7,842 nucleotides of DNA from an uncultured Ruminococcus sp. (GTDB taxonomy: Bacteria > Bacillota > Clostridia > Oscillospirales > Ruminococcaceae): assembly GCF_946187255.1 (NCBI RefSeq), contig NZ_CAMHRZ010000159.1, positions 1-7,842 of the forward strand. Direction: 5' to 3'. This document shows positions 6,156-7,842 of the stretch, piece by piece. The notes beneath the pieces are model-generated. The model was not told the DNA's origin. It ran no database searches and worked only from the letters and a program-made list of their open reading frames with translations. The position numbers were made by a program, and so were the translations under genes. The stretch's first letter is position 1. Each line of letters begins with the position of its first letter.

Positions 6156-6336
6156 GAGCATTTTTGAATTTTTTGATTACCAATCCTGCAAAATATATAC
6201 TCTATTTCCGTTTGCATATACCACGCACCCCCGAAAATATCGGCACTGAGATAGTATGCTGCTGTAAAAATTAGTATTATTATAGCGTGCAATTTTGTAA
6301 AAAAGATGAAAAACTGTTAATTTTCTTAAAAACCCC
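6156..6336. other. AT-rich divergent intergenic region with no recognised gene
   Basis: The gap between thrH and prs (6089-6420) is 332 bases. Its two ends hold the thrH promoter (6127-6155) and the prs promoter (6337-6365). The stretch between is AT-rich, with a short CCGA/TCGG hairpin near 6231-6243. I find no supported coding frame, tRNA, or riboswitch consensus in it. A 29-codon - strand frame lies near 6200 but has no credible binding site. Confidence 0.6.
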
Positions 6337-6365
6337 TTGTAAAAGAGGGAAATATAAGTTATAAT
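6337..6365 (+). promoter_or_regulatory. Probable promoter of prs
   Basis: TTGTAA (6337-6342) and a perfect TATAAT (6360-6365) are separated by 17 bases. The -35 matches 4 of 6 consensus bases. Transcription near 6372 would leave a leader of about 50 bases before the ATG at 6421. This also argues against a prs start at 6364, which would fall inside the -10. Confidence 0.72.
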
Positions 6366-6410
6366 GTATTTTGAAGAAGGATGGGCTATGACCTGTCTTA
6401 TATATAGTAT

Positions 6411-6415
6411 GGAGG
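6411..6415 (+). promoter_or_regulatory. Ribosome binding site that fixes the prs start
   Basis: GGAGG is 5 bases before the ATG at 6421 and 11 before the next ATG at 6427. The in-frame ATGs at 6364 and 6388 lie upstream of this site and lack one of their own. Confidence 0.78.
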
Positions 6416-6420
6416 TATTT

Positions 6421-7581
6421 ATGACAATGGGCAGTGCTGACAAGATCTTATTTGACAATGATTCGAGAGTAGCACCTTTGGGGCTTATACCGATGGCAGG
6501 AGCTAAGGAGCTGGGTGAGAAGGTCAACGCTTATCTGGTAAAATGGGCTAATGAGGATAATTTCTTCAAGGATACTTTCCTCGTTGAGGCTGAGTGTCCG
6601 AGGTTCTCCTCCGGTGACGGCAAGGGTCTCATTAAGCAGACCGTAAGAGGAAACGACCTGTTCATCCTCTGCGATATGGGTAACTACAGCGTAAAGTACG
6701 ACTATTTCGGCCATGAGAACTTTATGTCCCCCGACGATCACTATCAGGATCTCAAAAGGATCATCCAGGCTGCCAGCGGCAAGGCACACCGTATCAACGT
6801 TATAATGCCTTCACTCTACGGCGGCAGACAGCACCGCAGGAATTACCGTGAGTCCCTTGACTGTGCAGTTGCTTTGCAGGAACTCCAGGCTATGGGCATA
6901 TCCAATGTGCTGACCTTTGACGCACACGATCCCAGAGTGCAGAACGCTGTTCCGCTGATGGGCTTTGACAATATCATCCCCTCTTATCAGGTGCTGAAAA
7001 CAATGTTCAGGAGCCTTGATGATTTCAGACCCGACAAGGCTCATTTCATGATAGTATCCCCCGATGAGGGCGCTATCAACAGAAATATGTACTATGCATC
7101 GGTACTGGGCGTTGATATGGGTATGTTCTACAAGAGACGTGATTACTCCACCGTTGTCAACGGCAGAAACCCCATCGTTGCTCATGAGTATATGGGCAAT
7201 TCCGTTGAGGGCAAGGATGTATTCATCGCTGACGATATCATCTCTTCCGGCGAGTCTATGCTCGAAGTTGCTGTTGAGCTCAAGAAGCGCAATGCCAACA
7301 AGATCTACTGCTATGCGACCTACGCTATATTCACAAACGGTCTCGCAAGCTTCGACAAGGCTTTTGCTGATGGCGTTATCGACGGTGTATTCGGCACTAA
7401 CCTGACTTACAGGACTCCCGAACTGCTGGAAAGAAAGTGGTTCTATGAGGTAGATGTGGCTAAGTATATAGCTTACTACATCGCAGCGCTCAACCACGAT
7501 GCTTCCATCTCTGAGGTCATCGACCCTCACAAGAAGATAACAGCTCTGCTGGACAAGTACAACATCAAGAAGAGCAAGTAA
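6421..7581 (+). CDS. prs: Divergent ribose-phosphate pyrophosphokinase (PRPP synthetase)
   Basis: A 386-residue cytosolic enzyme predicted to make PRPP from ribose 5-phosphate and ATP for purine, pyrimidine, histidine and tryptophan synthesis. Family landmarks occur in order but are altered: VRGNDLFILCD (76-85), SLYGGRQHRR (131-140, for the usual YxRQDRK), FDAHDPRVQ (166-174, for DLHxxQIQ, metal-site His169 kept), VSPDEGAINR (212-221), the catalytic-type KRR (238-240), and the ribose-phosphate loop DDIISSGES (271-279, for DDxIDTxGT). It is some 70 residues longer than a typical bacterial enzyme (about 315), with extra sequence at the N-terminus, around 90-110, and at the C-terminus. I chose ATG 6421, 5 bases after GGAGG. 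It is single-gene, with its own promoter and a hairpin after the stop. Similar divergent forms are annotated in Clostridia from memory. The phosphoribosyl fold is sure; PRPP synthesis itself is very likely but inferred. Confidence 0.87.
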   Translation: MTMGSADKILFDNDSRVAPLGLIPMAGAKELGEKVNAYLVKWANEDNFFKDTFLVEAECPRFSSGDGKGLIKQTVRGNDLFILCDMGNYSVKYDYFGHENFMSPDDHYQDLKRIIQAASGKAHRINVIMPSLYGGRQHRRNYRESLDCAVALQELQAMGISNVLTFDAHDPRVQNAVPLMGFDNIIPSYQVLKTMFRSLDDFRPDKAHFMIVSPDEGAINRNMYYASVLGVDMGMFYKRRDYSTVVNGRNPIVAHEYMGNSVEGKDVFIADDIISSGESMLEVAVELKKRNANKIYCYATYAIFTNGLASFDKAFADGVIDGVFGTNLTYRTPELLERKWFYEVDVAKYIAYYIAALNHDASISEVIDPHKKITALLDKYNIKKSK

Positions 7582-7596
7582 ATCCATTTTGATAGT

Positions 7597-7620
7597 AAAC
7601 GGGCGTATATTCGCCCGTTT
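7597..7620 (+). terminator. Probable terminator of prs
   Basis: AAACGGGCG (7597-7605) pairs perfectly with CGCCCGTTT (7612-7620) around a 6-base loop, 16 bases after the prs stop. The T-run is short (TTTGTTGT), so termination may be incomplete and some readthrough into the next gene is possible. Confidence 0.75.
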
Positions 7621-7687
7621 GTTGTATACGCAAGTCATTGTATCAGCTTAATTTCCATAAACTACGCATTGAAAGAGGGGGATGTTA

Positions 7688-7842
7688 ATGAGTATAACTG
7701 TAAATATCTACTACACAGGCGATGGCGACAAAGCCATAGGATTTGCGCGTGAGATGGAACAGAGCGGAACTGCCGATCTTATCCGGGCAGAGGAAGGAAA
7801 TCTGCGGTATGAGTATTTTATACCCATGAACGACCCGCACAC
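7688..7842 (+). CDS. Putative quinol / antibiotic biosynthesis monooxygenase (ABM domain), 3' end cut
   Basis: Fifty-one codons are visible before the window ends: MSITVNIYYTGDGDKAIGFA, then a segment with AEEGNLRYEYFIPMNDP. A first beta strand, a helix, then the EEGNLRYEYF strand is the pattern of small dimeric ABM-domain proteins (YgiN-like, about 95-105 residues), which oxidise quinols or similar aromatics without a cofactor; many have no known substrate. The start is supported by GGGGG at 7677-7681, 6 bases upstream. An ATG at 7682 lies within the binding site and is out of frame. It follows prs by 106 bases beyond a modest terminator; I could not identify a convincing promoter. More than half of a typical family member is visible and the rest lies outside the window. 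Confidence 0.78.
   Translation, partial: MSITVNIYYTGDGDKAIGFAREMEQSGTADLIRAEEGNLRYEYFIPMNDPH

Noticed and set aside
6115..6205. A 29-codon - strand frame beginning MQTEIEYIF
   Set aside because: There is no convincing binding site, it overlaps the thrH promoter, and composition is that of AT-rich intergenic DNA.
6364..6420. N-terminal extension of prs from the ATG at 6364 (405 residues)
   Set aside because: That ATG overlaps the predicted -10 and has no ribosome binding site. The GGAGG at 6411-6415 points to 6421.
6366..6420. Riboswitch (purine, PRPP or ykkC type) ahead of prs
   Set aside because: The leader is only about 50 bases and I see none of the conserved core sequences of these classes.
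6811..7638. A 275-codon - strand frame opposite prs
   Set aside because: It is antisense to conserved PRPP synthetase motifs and starts beyond the prs terminator without a binding site.

Overview
The window looks like an ordinary chromosomal stretch from a Gram-positive anaerobe of the Clostridia, most likely Ruminococcus or a close relative in the Oscillospiraceae. I infer this from strong GGAGG-type ribosome binding sites, sigma-A-like promoters (TTGACA / TATAAT, 17-18 base spacers), and protein sequences close to what I remember from that group. It holds eight protein genes, two of them cut by the window edges. I see no rRNA, tRNA, CRISPR array, transposon or phage module.

Layout. Bases 1-1470 (+) carry the 3' nine tenths of pckA, ATP-dependent PEP carboxykinase, closed by a strong terminator. 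Next comes a two-gene + strand unit: an Imm7-family immunity protein (1548-1970) and, 17 bases on, an ArsC/Spx-like thioredoxin-fold protein (1988-2335). It ends at a hairpin able to serve both strands. Three - strand genes follow, each with its own recognisable promoter: an M15-family peptidoglycan peptidase (2409-3053), a membrane-anchored UDP-sugar 4,6-dehydratase of the EpsC/PglF/WbpM type (3281-5308), and thrH, a HAD-family phosphoserine phosphatase/homoserine phosphotransferase (5483-6088). The latter two also have their own terminators. Divergent from thrH is a long, unusual PRPP synthetase (6421-7581, +). The window ends in the first 51 codons of a putative antibiotic biosynthesis (quinol) monooxygenase (7688 onward, +).

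The genes do not form one pathway. pckA links the PEP and oxaloacetate pools, prs makes PRPP for nucleotides, histidine and tryptophan, and thrH acts in serine/threonine phosphate metabolism. The dehydratase makes a 6-deoxy-amino-sugar precursor for surface polysaccharide or glycoprotein, and the M15 enzyme would trim cell wall peptides. Only the Imm7 gene is clearly accessory; its toxin is not in this window.

I found no convincing undescribed multi-gene system. The points most worth a second look are the orphan immunity gene paired with a redox-type gene, the M15 peptidase without a visible signal peptide, the divergent PRPP synthetase, the roughly 30-residue insertion in the dehydratase, and two repeat structures lying on promoter elements (ahead of thrH and of the dehydratase gene).
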